From CBDUBH01 sp965365345 (GTDB lineage: Bacteria; Bacteroidota; Ignavibacteria; Ignavibacteriales; SURF-24), in assembly GCA_965365345.1 (NCBI GenBank), contig CBDUBH010000003.1, forward strand, positions 7,048 through 71,047: a stretch of 64,000 bases of DNA, written 5' to 3'. Position numbers and translations under genes: made by a program. Positions 16,971-25,181 of the stretch are shown in pieces (the first letter of the stretch is position 1; the number at the start of each line of letters is the position of its first letter). The notes beneath the pieces were generated by a model. It did no database searches. It worked only from the letters and a program-made list of their open reading frames with translations, and was not told where the DNA came from.

Positions 16971-18254
16971 TCACTTTAATCTAATTGAAACAGCATTTTT
17001 ATGAGCAAAAAGTTCTTCGGCATCTGCCAAATTTTCAACTGTTTTTGAAATATTTTTCAATCCCGCTTTTGTAAGATTTTGAAAAGTGATCGATTTCATA
17101 AAACTTTCAACTGTTACTCCGCCAAAAGATTTTGCATAGCCGTAAGTTGGTAAAGAGTGATTTGTTCCGCTTGCGTAATCGCCTGCACTTTCGGGAGAGT
17201 ATTCACCAAGAAAAACCGAGCCGGCATTTTGGATTTTTGATTTTAAACTTTCCGCATTTTGAACATGTAAAATCAAGTGTTCAGGTGCGTAATCATTACT
17301 GAAATTTATTGCTTGATCAATATTTTCAACAAGTAATGAAAATGCATTTTCCAAAGATTTATTAGCAAAATCTTTTCTCGGCAATTGCATAATTTGTTTT
17401 TGAATTTCATCATTCACTTTTTCAATAATTAATTCTGAATTTGAAATCAAGATCACTTGCGAATCTTTTCCATGCTCTGCTTGCGAAAGCAAATCAGCCG
17501 CAATAAATTCAGCATTTGCAGATTTATCTGCAATTATTAAAACTTCGCTTGGTCCTGCGGGCATATCTATAGTGCAACCTTTCATATCAATACTTACAAG
17601 CATTTTGGCAACTGTTACAAATTGATTTCCGGGACCGAATATTTTTTCAACTTTTTTTATTTCATTTGTGCCGTACGCCATTAAACCAACCGCCTGTGCT
17701 CCGCCGGTTTTATAAAATTCATTTACTCCTATCTTTTTTGCGGTATAAAGTAAGATGTTGTTTACAACTCCGTTCTTTGAAGGTGAACAAGCAACAATTC
17801 TTTTGCATCCTGCAATTTTAGCGGGTACGCCGAGCATTAACATAGTTGAAGGTAAAACCGCATTGCCGCCGGGAATGTAAAGTCCGACATTTTCAATAGC
17901 ACGAAATTCACGAGAGCATTTCACGCCCGCCAAGGTTTCAACTTCATAATTCTGCGGAAATTGTCTTTTATGAAACTTAAAAATATTTTCATAAGCTGAA
18001 TCAATCGCTGATTTTATTTTCGCATCAATTGATTTTTCTGCTACATCAAATTCTTCATCATTTACAAGAAGATTTTTATTTTTTAAGCCTTCAAATTTTT
18101 CAGCATATTTATAAACTGCTTCAATTCCGCCGGATTTAATTTCATTTAAAACCGGTTTTACAATTTCGATAGTTTTTTCCAAATCAATTGCAGGTCTTTG
18201 CAAAAGCTCATTTAACTCGATTTGGGATAAATATTTGTAAATGTAATTTTTCAT
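16971..18254 (-). CDS. hisD: Histidinol dehydrogenase
   Basis: A 427-residue enzyme for the last two oxidation steps (histidinol to histidine, NAD-dependent, zinc). IENVGLYIPGGNAVLPSTMLM near residue 115, KIFGPGNQFVTVAK near 205, DMPAGPSEVLIIADKSAN near 228, ADLLSQAEHGKDSQ near 255 (zinc ligands Gln and His), PEHLILHV near 320 and SGTNHSLPTYGYAKSFGGV near 360-380 match the family. It overlaps hisG by four bases. Confidence 0.96.
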   Translation of the reverse strand: MKNYIYKYLSQIELNELLQRPAIDLEKTIEIVKPVLNEIKSGGIEAVYKYAEKFEGLKNKNLLVNDEEFDVAEKSIDAKIKSAIDSAYENIFKFHKRQFPQNYEVETLAGVKCSREFRAIENVGLYIPGGNAVLPSTMLMLGVPAKIAGCKRIVACSPSKNGVVNNILLYTAKKIGVNEFYKTGGAQAVGLMAYGTNEIKKVEKIFGPGNQFVTVAKMLVSIDMKGCTIDMPAGPSEVLIIADKSANAEFIAADLLSQAEHGKDSQVILISNSELIIEKVNDEIQKQIMQLPRKDFANKSLENAFSLLVENIDQAINFSNDYAPEHLILHVQNAESLKSKIQNAGSVFLGEYSPESAGDYASGTNHSLPTYGYAKSFGGVTVESFMKSITFQNLTKAGLKNISKTVENLADAEELFAHKNAVSIRLK

Positions 18255-19120
18255 AAAATCATATTTTCTATTGGTAATAAAAGAATGCCTGAAGCTCCTT
18301 CAGATTTTAATTCACTTACGACACTCCAAAATTTTTCTGCCGGAATTACTGCGTGAATTGCCAGAGATTTTTCATCGGCAAGATTTAGCACCGTCGGACT
18401 TTTAAGTGATGGAATTATTTTCGTGATTTTTTCGAGTGAATTTTTAGGAATGTTCATCATCAAATATTTTGAATTTTTTGCCGTTAATACTGAATTAATT
18501 CTTGTAAAAAGTTCGTTCAAAGTTTGTTTTTTTTCTTCGCTCAATCCGTTTTTACTCGATGAAATTAAAACCGCTTCCGATTCAAAAACTTTAAATGATT
18601 TTTTTAATTTGTTCATCATCAAAGTAGTGCCGGTTGAAACTATATCGCAAATAAAATCGGCTACACCCAACGATGGAGCAATTTCAACAGAGCCGCTGAT
18701 TTCAATTATTTTTGCATTGATATTATTTTCATTCAAAAATTTTTGAAGAATGCGCGGGTAGGAAGTTGCAATTCTTTTTCCATTCAGATCTTCAATATTT
18801 TCAGGAAAATTTTCATCTGGTGCAGCAATCATTAATTTACATCCGCCGAATCCGAGTTTTTGGATAATATTTACTTGTGTATTTTTTTCATACACAACAT
18901 TTTCGCCGACAATTCCCAAATCAGCAACGCCATCCTGCACGTATTCGGGAATATCATCATCGCGTAAAAATAAAATATCCGCTTTGAAATTTTTTGCAGA
19001 AACTAAAAGCCTTTCGGAATAAGTTTCAATATCCAATCCGCAAAGTTTCAAAAGATCCAAAGATTTTTCCGAAAGTCTTCCTTTTTTCTGAATTGCTAAT
19101 TTTAAATTTCCATTTTCCAT
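18251..19120 (-). CDS. hisG: ATP phosphoribosyltransferase, long form with regulatory ACT-like domain
   Basis: A 289-residue HisG of the long, self-sufficient type. Residues 1-210 are the catalytic periplasmic-binding-like fold: LAIQKKGRLSEKSLDLLK, RDDDIPEYVQDGVADLGIVGENV, and the PRPP-binding loop region GVADFICDIVSTGTTLMMN. Residues 215-289 are the ACT-like domain that binds histidine for feedback inhibition (SPTVLNLADEKSLAIHAVI), so no HisZ is needed. As the first enzyme of the pathway it sits first in the operon, 20 bases after the attenuator terminator. Confidence 0.95.
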   Translation of the reverse strand: MENGNLKLAIQKKGRLSEKSLDLLKLCGLDIETYSERLLVSAKNFKADILFLRDDDIPEYVQDGVADLGIVGENVVYEKNTQVNIIQKLGFGGCKLMIAAPDENFPENIEDLNGKRIATSYPRILQKFLNENNINAKIIEISGSVEIAPSLGVADFICDIVSTGTTLMMNKLKKSFKVFESEAVLISSSKNGLSEEKKQTLNELFTRINSVLTAKNSKYLMMNIPKNSLEKITKIIPSLKSPTVLNLADEKSLAIHAVIPAEKFWSVVSELKSEGASGILLLPIENMIL

Positions 19121-19140
19121 AAAATATTTTCCGTGTGTTT

Positions 19141-19173
19141 AAAACAAAAAACCCCGACAAATTTGCCGGGGTT
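19141..19173 (-). terminator. Histidine operon attenuator (intrinsic terminator between hisL and hisG)
   Basis: On the minus strand AACCCCGGCA and TGTCGGGGTT pair (10 base pairs, one G-U) around the loop AATT and are followed by TTTTGTTTT. The stem begins 22 bases after the leader stop codon and the hairpin ends shortly before the hisG start, exactly where an attenuator belongs. Confidence 0.9.
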
Positions 19174-19211
19174 AAAAAATCATCTATATAAAAAATTAAT
19201 ATAATCCGGCA
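19164..19211 (-). promoter_or_regulatory. Predicted antiterminator pairing of the his attenuator
   Basis: TGCCGG (minus strand, plus-strand positions 19206-19211, inside the Ser-Ala-Gly codons of the leader) is perfectly complementary to CCGGCA (19164-19169), which is the 5' arm of the terminator. If the ribosome stalls on the His codons (19223-19246), TGCCGG stays free and pairs with CCGGCA, breaking the terminator. If it reaches the stop codon, it covers TGCCGG and the terminator forms. The pairing is seen in the sequence; the mechanism is inferred from known his attenuators. Confidence 0.75.
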
Positions 19212-19294
19212 CTTCCATAATAATGAATATGATGGCTATGATGATGCAATTTTACGGTAACTGTGCGAATGATATTTTGTTTTTTAATTTTCAT
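19196..19294 (-). CDS. hisL: Histidine operon leader peptide
   Basis: A 32-codon ORF, ATG at 19294 to TAA at 19196, that ends 75 bases before hisG. Residues 17-24 read HHHSHHIH, six histidines in eight codons, all CAT. The remainder (MKIKKQNIIRTVTVKL before, YYGSAGLY after) has no other composition bias. Such a His-run in a short ORF directly before a terminator and the first his gene is the defining signature of a his attenuation leader peptide. The peptide itself needs no function; its translation rate senses charged tRNA-His. No clear Shine-Dalgarno motif precedes it, and a promoter match places transcription start at or near the ATG, so it may be leaderless. Confidence 0.92.
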   Translation of the reverse strand: MKIKKQNIIRTVTVKLHHHSHHIHYYGSAGLY

Positions 19295-19299
19295 AAAGT

Positions 19300-19330
19300 C
19301 TAAGATAGAAAAATATTTTTTCTTTTCAAA
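19300..19330 (-). promoter_or_regulatory. Candidate promoter of the histidine operon
   Basis: On the minus strand TTTG (19327-19330) is followed after 19 bases by TATCTTAG (19300-19307). This fits the Bacteroidetes-type promoter TTTG-N19-TAnnTTTG with one mismatch, and also reads as TTGAAA-N16-TATCTT. It would start transcription within a few bases of the leader ATG. Confidence 0.45.
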
Positions 19331-19367
19331 AAAATAATTTTTAACTTATTTTTAAACGGAGATTCAA

Positions 19368-19634
19368 ATGATTTTCATTTTATTTTTAATTGCTTTTATA
19401 ATACCCAGAATTTCAATTTTTATTTTATGGTTTTTTACAAATTGGTTCCAGGGAGTTTTTAATACATTTTGGATTCCGATCTTAGGTTTTATTTTTATGC
19501 CTGCAACCTTGCTTTGGTACAGCGTTGTTATAAATTATTTTGATAATAATTGGACCGCAATCCCTATTATCGGTATTGTAATTGCCGTTTTAGTTGATCT
19601 TTCTCCCGCAAAAACGAAAAGGTACAGAGATTAA
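19368..19634 (+). CDS. Small membrane protein of unknown function
   Basis: 88 residues with three hydrophobic stretches (FILFLIAFIIPRISIFILWFF, then GFIFMPATLLWYSVVI, then IPIIGIVIAVLVDL) and a short basic tail (KTKRYRD). The start is supported by GGAG at 19358-19361, six bases before ATG. It is divergent from the his leader, sharing the upstream region. I do not recognise a named family with certainty; similar short proteins with an aromatic-rich core occur in many bacteria. No function can be given. Confidence 0.6.
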   Translation: MIFILFLIAFIIPRISIFILWFFTNWFQGVFNTFWIPILGFIFMPATLLWYSVVINYFDNNWTAIPIIGIVIAVLVDLSPAKTKRYRD

Positions 19635-19654
19635 TTTTAATTTAATTTTGAAAA

Positions 19655-20131
19655 TCAAAATAAAGTTAAATAGCTTTGTTCATGTTTTAGTAGCCACTCT
19701 TTCCGCCACATTCCGCCATTATATCCAACAAGTTTTCCGTTAGCGCCTACAATTCTGTGACAAGGAATAATTATGGGAATTTGATTTTTTCCGTTTGCCG
19801 AGCCGACTGCTCTTATTGATTTTAAATTTCCGATGGATGAAGCAATATCCATATAAGATGCAGTTTTACCGAATGGAATTTTATAAACTTCATTCAATAC
19901 GTTTCTTTGAAATTGAGTTCCGTCTAAATGAAAATCAATTTCAAAAGTTTTACGTTTGCCCTGAAAATATTGATCCAACTGAAGTTTGCAATTTTCCGTT
20001 ACTTCAGATTTTTTAATTTCTTCATCTTCGCAATCAATAAATTTGAGAAAATAAATTTTCTCATTCGCAGCTTTAATTTTTATCTTTCCTATCGGTGAAT
20101 CAAAATAATCTATATCAGGCAGAATGTTCAT
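19655..20131 (-). CDS. ogt: Methylated-DNA-[protein]-cysteine S-methyltransferase
   Basis: 158 residues. The suicide cysteine is in IIIPCHRIVGANGKLVGYNG (PCHR, about residue 124), and the helix-turn-helix/arginine-finger part is FQRNVLNEVYKIPFGKTASY. Residues 1-65 are the variable N-terminal domain (DYFDSPIGKIKIKA). It repairs O6-methylguanine by irreversible methyl transfer to Cys. The Ogt-like length and lack of an AraC domain argue against Ada. It is a stand-alone gene; the symbol is by family. Confidence 0.92.
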   Translation of the reverse strand: MNILPDIDYFDSPIGKIKIKAANEKIYFLKFIDCEDEEIKKSEVTENCKLQLDQYFQGKRKTFEIDFHLDGTQFQRNVLNEVYKIPFGKTASYMDIASSIGNLKSIRAVGSANGKNQIPIIIPCHRIVGANGKLVGYNGGMWRKEWLLKHEQSYLTLF

Positions 20132-20180
20132 AAATAATCCATAAAATATTTATTTCAAATTATGAAATCTGTTTAAAATA

Positions 20181-20212
20181 AAAAAGCTCCGGAAATTTTC
20201 CGGAGCTTTTTT
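20181..20212 (-). terminator. Terminator of the AsmA-like gene
   Basis: AAAAGCTCCGGAAA and TTTCCGGAGCTTTT form a perfect stem; on the minus strand a TTTTTTATTTTAA-like run follows. It is 10 bases after the stop codon at 20222 and would also shield the ogt gene from read-through. Confidence 0.88.
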
Positions 20213-20221
20213 ATTTTGATT

Positions 20222-22792
20222 TTACGGACGTTTAAAAAGATCTTTCAATTTATCTTTTGCTTTATCTTTTAATTCCTCTTTTAAAGTGTCCGCTCTTTTT
20301 TCAGCTTCTTTTGTTATCTCTTGTTTTTGCTGTTCAATTTCCTGATTTATTTGCTGCTTAACTTCTTCTTTTACTTGTTCTGTTTGCTGTTGAACAATAT
20401 CGGAAGCAGATGTTGTAATTTTCGGATCTTCGATCGTGCCTTTTATCAAGGCTTCCAATTCAATTTTTCCGCTGCCTACAAGATCAAGATCTTTTCCAAC
20501 AAGACCTGCAATCGCAGAGTTCGCCTGATTTTTTAATTTTTCAGCAGGAATTTCGAGCCCCATAACATATTCAATCGTTTTATCAATTCCTGTTGATCCG
20601 CTAAGCGAAAGATCGTAATTGGCAACTTTAATATTAAATGGCTCAACCGCAAATCTTCCGTTATTAATTTTGAATGAAGGATTGATCCTTGTTAAAGTCG
20701 GATCTTTTAATTCATTGATCTTTAATTTATCTGCAACTTGATTGAAAGGCTTGAAATTTTTCACCTGCGCATTTGCTATAGTCAGTGTTCCGGTACTGTT
20801 AAAGCTGTTCCAAACAGGCATCATATCTGCTGTTAACGGACTTGCCATGTTTAATTTTGAACTAAACTTTCCGTTAATGTATTGTGCCATCGGAGCAAAT
20901 TGTCTAACTGTTACAAAACTTTCAAACGCTTGTCCGATATCAAAATTAGTAATATCAAGATTGAAAGAAATTGCCGGCTCAGTTCCTTCGGGCGCTGCGT
21001 AAAATCCATCTGCTACAAGCGATCCGCCAAGCAAATTCATTTTTAAAGAACGCATATTAACTTTGGAATCCGCAATTATTATTGTTCCGTTCACATTTTC
21101 CAAAGTCAAATTATCATAAATTAATTTATTGAATTTGGAATTCATCGTGAAATTAATATTCGCCGGAATTTCTACTGCCTCAACTTTTGATGTATCGGTT
21201 TGTTGAGTTTGTTTTTCTTCATCCTGCATTAAAGGATTAAGATCGAAAAAGTTCGATGTTACATTTAAATTTCCGATCAGCACAGCATCACTTAATACGT
21301 ACGAAAGTACATTATTCAAATTACCGCTTGCATTTAAATCACTTTTGCCGATTGTCATTACAAAATTATTTAAATTAAAGTTTTGCGGTGAAAGTGTTAA
21401 TACTCCCTGCTTAACATTTACTTCCTGCGGCAGATCTTTTGCTGCGTATTGAATGTTTAAAACTTCAACTTTTCCGTTGGCGGAAAAATTTTCCAAACGT
21501 TTATTTTCAGCATCAGCCAAACTTCCGCGTGCTGAAAAATCGGCATTAATTATTCCCGCTAATTTTGTAACATCTTCAAGTTGAATTGCATCCTTTAATT
21601 TTCCGAGATCAATTCTTCCTTTCATTTTTGTATCAATGTTCGGATTTGATTGCGGAGTTGTAACTTTTAAGGTTGCATCAATCGGCTCGTTTCCTAATTC
21701 CAAATGCAATCTTTGCAGATCAACTACAGTATTATCGGGTGATCCTCCCGGATTATTAATCGCAAGATTCATATTGACATTATTGACGGGAGTAGGAAGT
21801 TTCGGATATTTAAACATTCCATTGTTAACGTTCAATTTTATATCGAAAGCCGGCATTCTGTTTTCTGCGTAAACTCCGTTTACAAATCCATCCAGACTCA
21901 TTTCTCCGGATGATTCCAATCCGTCAAAATCCTGAGAGTAAATTGCGGGAATAAGCGAAATTATATCTTTGAAATTATTACGCGGCGAATTGAATTTCAA
22001 ATCAATAACAATGCTGCTATCCTGCATTTGAACAAAGCCATCAAATTTTACTGAAAGATTATTCAAACGTAATTCATTTTCTTTTAAAGTGAATTTATTT
22101 TGCGGCATATTTGCATTTAACAGCATATCAAAAAACAGATTTGCTTTATTCAAATAAGTAACGCCTGAACTTTGAAAACTTAATTCTTCAATTTCGGTTT
22201 CTGTATCAAGATTAAAATCTCCCTTGGTAAAATCTCCGCTTCCTTTGTGCGAAAGATTTTTAATTGTTGCCATCATACCGGAAGTTTCATCAACATAAAC
22301 AATATTCGCATCGGTTACGGAATATTCTTTTAATGCAAGATTAAGTTCGCCTTCTGAAGTTTCAACTTCAATTGTATCTTCTTGTTTTACTTCCGTTTCT
22401 TTTGCGATATCATAATTCGCAATACTGTCTTTATTAACGAAAACAAAAATGTTTGGTCTTTGAAGATTGATCTTTTCGATCACCATTTGGTTTCCGCTTA
22501 TTACGCTCCACGTATTTACAGATGCTTCAAATTGCTCCATTGATAAAAGCGTATCGCCTTCGAAAGGCTCTTTGTTTACAATTGTAAGATTGTTAAGATT
22601 CATAGTAATGTTGGGAAAATCTTCGAACAAACTTAAGCTTACATCTTTAAAATCAACGCGGGCGTTCAAATTTTTGTTTGCCTGATTTTTAACGGCAATT
22701 GCAATTTGATCTTCAAATAAAAAGGGAATTATAATTAATGCGCCGATTAACAGCACAAAAATAATTCCCGCAATTATCAATGCTTTTTTCAT
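20222..22792 (-). CDS. AsmA family envelope protein
   Basis: An 856-residue protein. A single N-terminal membrane anchor (ALIIAGIIFVLLIGALIIIPFLF) is followed by the AsmA start (VDFKDVSLSLFEDFPNITMNLNNLTI), then a long beta-repeat body, an AsmA_2 C-terminal region (NGRFAVEPFNIKVANYDLSLSGSTGID near 735), and a highly charged coiled-coil tail of about 60 residues rich in Glu, Lys and Gln. AsmA-like proteins are membrane-anchored periplasmic bridges linked to phospholipid transport to the outer membrane. GAGGA lies four bases before the ATG. The coiled-coil tail is an addition to the usual fold and may mediate contacts. Confidence 0.88.
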   Translation of the reverse strand: MKKALIIAGIIFVLLIGALIIIPFLFEDQIAIAVKNQANKNLNARVDFKDVSLSLFEDFPNITMNLNNLTIVNKEPFEGDTLLSMEQFEASVNTWSVISGNQMVIEKINLQRPNIFVFVNKDSIANYDIAKETEVKQEDTIEVETSEGELNLALKEYSVTDANIVYVDETSGMMATIKNLSHKGSGDFTKGDFNLDTETEIEELSFQSSGVTYLNKANLFFDMLLNANMPQNKFTLKENELRLNNLSVKFDGFVQMQDSSIVIDLKFNSPRNNFKDIISLIPAIYSQDFDGLESSGEMSLDGFVNGVYAENRMPAFDIKLNVNNGMFKYPKLPTPVNNVNMNLAINNPGGSPDNTVVDLQRLHLELGNEPIDATLKVTTPQSNPNIDTKMKGRIDLGKLKDAIQLEDVTKLAGIINADFSARGSLADAENKRLENFSANGKVEVLNIQYAAKDLPQEVNVKQGVLTLSPQNFNLNNFVMTIGKSDLNASGNLNNVLSYVLSDAVLIGNLNVTSNFFDLNPLMQDEEKQTQQTDTSKVEAVEIPANINFTMNSKFNKLIYDNLTLENVNGTIIIADSKVNMRSLKMNLLGGSLVADGFYAAPEGTEPAISFNLDITNFDIGQAFESFVTVRQFAPMAQYINGKFSSKLNMASPLTADMMPVWNSFNSTGTLTIANAQVKNFKPFNQVADKLKINELKDPTLTRINPSFKINNGRFAVEPFNIKVANYDLSLSGSTGIDKTIEYVMGLEIPAEKLKNQANSAIAGLVGKDLDLVGSGKIELEALIKGTIEDPKITTSASDIVQQQTEQVKEEVKQQINQEIEQQKQEITKEAEKRADTLKEELKDKAKDKLKDLFKRP

Positions 22793-22880
22793 TAGATCCT
22801 CATTTTATATCTGAACAGATTTTTTTCCAATAAAAGAAATTTTTACGGAACTCTTTCAGAAAAAAGTTTTTTGATAAAAT

Positions 22881-23183
22881 TTAACTTAAAACTTTTTGCA
22901 AATTTTCCCGAATAGTACTTTCAATCGTACCTTTGAAAGGAGTTGCCATCATAGGCAGCGAACCATCAACAGTAACATTATTTTCATTTACGGTAATGTT
23001 TCCATCGAGTGACATTCCCATAGCTTTTAGTGCGAATGATCCTTTATTTCCACTCCAGCTTTCGTTTACATCGCTAACTTGAGTTCCGAATTGTTTTTTT
23101 AATTCAGCTAAAAAATTATCAATTCTTTTTCGTGCTTCATCTTGTCCTAAATTATGAGGAACAGATACTTCCATTTTTGCCAT
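22881..23183 (-). CDS. Polyhydroxyalkanoic acid system family protein
   Basis: A 100-residue cytoplasmic protein that matches the PHA_gran_rgn family throughout: MEVSVPHNLGQDEARKRIDN at the start, SWSGNKGSFALKAMGMSLDGN in the middle, and DGSLPMMATPFKGTIESTIRENL at the end. Members were named after PHA granule loci, yet many hosts, probably including this one, carry the gene with no PHA synthase nearby, and the true role is unclear. It is a single gene between the AsmA-like and Rieske genes. Confidence 0.85.
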   Translation of the reverse strand: MAKMEVSVPHNLGQDEARKRIDNFLAELKKQFGTQVSDVNESWSGNKGSFALKAMGMSLDGNITVNENNVTVDGSLPMMATPFKGTIESTIRENLQKVLS

Positions 23184-23322
23184 AACTTTTCCTTTTATTT
23201 TGATTATACAAATAATGTAAAGGATAATATTTGTTTAATCAAGGTAATTGAATTGAAATCAACAAAACTGATTTCAATTTTCACTTATAAAAATTATTTT
23301 AACATTAAAATTTGTATTCAAG

Positions 23323-24111
23323 TTACAATTTTAAGAAAATTCCGTTATCATTTTCTTCAAGTCCGTAAATTTTAATTTTATTTTCAGCCGGACCGGCTTT
23401 TACTTCGCCTGTTTTAATATTGAACTGCGAACCGTGCCATAAACATTGAACCGTATCGCAAATTAGAACTCCGCCTGCAAGCGATCCGCCTCTGTGCGTG
23501 CAATGATCTTCAAAAGCAGAATAGCCGCTTTCAGATCTTCCGATTACAATTCTATTTCCGTTAACAATTACCAATTTCATCTGATCTTTTTTTAACTCAT
23601 CATTATCTGCAACTTTAATCAGTTTTTCATCAGACTTAATATTTTCTTCTTTCCATTTTGTTGAATGCGCGTAACGGTGATCCGGACCAATAAAATTGCG
23701 GGTTACAAGAGTTCCGCCCATCCATCCTGAAAACGATAACGCAACAACACTTATTAGATCCAATGCTATTGCAAAATAATTTACTTCATTGTAAGATGCG
23801 CTTTTGAAAAGGTATGAAAGATAAAATGCCGCAACCACTGAAAGATTGATTAACATGTGAGTTGATGCTCTTTTTCTAGCAGAACTATTTGGCGGCACAC
23901 TGTATTGAAAATCAATATAACCGGGAACTGCGGCAGCAAAAGCCGAAATGATTCCTGCAATGGTTAAATGAATTGAAGTTTGCCAAAATTCAAAATTCAT
24001 ATTGATTAAAGTAAGCAGATCAAATATCAATACTCCCGTAAAAAATGCGACCGGGAACGGGACCAACATAGCATGAACAGGATGCCCTTTTATGCTCGCT
24101 TTTGTTCTCAT
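23323..24111 (-). CDS. DUF2231 membrane domain fused to a Rieske [2Fe-2S] domain
   Basis: 262 residues. Residues 1-150 form the DUF2231 four-helix membrane domain (KGHPVHAMLVPFPVAFFTGVL at the start). Residues 165-262 are a Rieske ferredoxin domain with both cluster motifs: CTHRGG and CLWHG, separated by 16-17 residues, and GSQFNIKTGEVKAGPA after. The Rieske part should face the cytoplasm or periplasm at the membrane and transfer electrons. DUF2231 proteins often accompany haem or redox proteins, so this looks like a membrane electron carrier. Redox partners are not in the window. Confidence 0.85.
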   Translation of the reverse strand: MRTKASIKGHPVHAMLVPFPVAFFTGVLIFDLLTLINMNFEFWQTSIHLTIAGIISAFAAAVPGYIDFQYSVPPNSSARKRASTHMLINLSVVAAFYLSYLFKSASYNEVNYFAIALDLISVVALSFSGWMGGTLVTRNFIGPDHRYAHSTKWKEENIKSDEKLIKVADNDELKKDQMKLVIVNGNRIVIGRSESGYSAFEDHCTHRGGSLAGGVLICDTVQCLWHGSQFNIKTGEVKAGPAENKIKIYGLEENDNGIFLKL

Positions 24112-24429
24112 TTTTTCCTCGTATTTAGTGGAATTTGTAAAACGGAAATCTTTGAAAACTTTTTTTTGCCGATAGTTCTAATATAAAACTCTTTTTATAA
24201 TTTTCACGAAAAATTTATTCGATTTAAAATTATTTTCAGATTTTGAATTTCATCTTTTAGCTGCTTCTAAATATACGGGAAATTATCTGCATAAATTCAG
24301 CATTACAAATTTCAGGATCACTTTTTAATCGAAATTTAATCTAAATAATTTGGCTTGAATTCATATCTATTTTTTTTAGAATGATTAATAGATGATAAAA
24401 TTAAGAACGATGTTTAAGGAGGAGTAATT
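24112..24429. other. Gene-free divergent spacer
   Basis: A 318-base AT-rich gap between the divergent Rieske and BON genes. It must hold both promoters. Apart from AAGGAGGAG just before the BON start at 24430, I see no ORF, hairpin or repeat. Confidence 0.5.
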
Positions 24430-25029
24430 ATGTATAAATCATTTTTCGATAAATCACTTTTTATTTTTGCTTTTCTGTTTGTTATTTCAAGCTTGAATTT
24501 TGCTCAAACCACGGATGAAAATCCTCAAACTTCAACTGAAAATTCCACAGCGCCGATGTTTGATTCTCCAATTAAGGATGATGAAATTCAAAATAATTTA
24601 AGAAATTCATTTTTAAATGATCCTGTTTTAAGCACTTCAAATTTGGATCTGAGATCTCAAAACGGAGTTGTTTATTTGAACGGAACAGTCCGCAACAAAA
24701 AAGAATTGATCAGAGCAGAAAGTATTGCATTAAGCGGAACGGGAGTTATTGGTGTTGAAAATAATTTGCGGGCGGCAGATGAAGGCGATATTGCGCGTGA
24801 CTGGGAAATTTTGGAAAGTATATATAATCAGCTTTACAACTCGCCTGTTTTAGAAAGCGAAAAAATAAAAGTAACGGTCTATAACGGAATGGTAAATTTA
24901 AGTGGCATTGTTGATTCCCAACTTGAAAAAGATACTGCCGAAAAAATTGCTACAAAAGCCGGCGCTGAAAGAATTTTTAATTTTATTGAAGTTGAGCATA
25001 ATCCGAATTTGTACGAAATAAAAAATTGA
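24430..25029 (+). CDS. Secreted protein with two BON domains
   Basis: 199 residues with a signal peptide (FIFAFLFVISSLNFA, cleaved before QTTDENP). Residues 50-115 and 125-190 are two BON repeats, each with the VYLNGTVRNKKELIRAE or VNLSGIVDSQLEKDTAE pattern and a conserved Gly. BON domains bind phospholipid and occur in osmotic-stress proteins such as OsmY; a periplasmic envelope-stress role is inferred. A very strong Shine-Dalgarno (AAGGAGG) precedes the ATG, which suggests high expression. It is a single gene ending at the terminator near 25133. Confidence 0.88.
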   Translation: MYKSFFDKSLFIFAFLFVISSLNFAQTTDENPQTSTENSTAPMFDSPIKDDEIQNNLRNSFLNDPVLSTSNLDLRSQNGVVYLNGTVRNKKELIRAESIALSGTGVIGVENNLRAADEGDIARDWEILESIYNQLYNSPVLESEKIKVTVYNGMVNLSGIVDSQLEKDTAEKIATKAGAERIFNFIEVEHNPNLYEIKN

Positions 25030-25132
25030 TCTTAAAGAAAATATTTTTTTGAAATTTCTAATTTTTTACAAATTAATTTTGAAGTTTTGGTAAATAGAAA
25101 TTTTATATAATGAAAAATATTTTGGTAAACAA

Positions 25133-25160
25133 AAAAGCCCGGAAATTTTTCCGGGCTTTT
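25133..25160. terminator. Bidirectional terminator
   Basis: AAAAGCCCGGAAA and TTTCCGGGCTTTT make a strong stem with A and T runs on both sides. It lies between the convergent BON gene and the small lipoprotein gene. Confidence 0.88.
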
Positions 25161-25181
25161 TAATTAATTTAATAGTCAAAT

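Noticed and set aside
19121..19300. T-box leader for the his operon
   Set aside because: There is no AGGGUGGNACCGCG-like T-box sequence; the His-codon leader ORF with terminator/antiterminator pairing explains the region fully.
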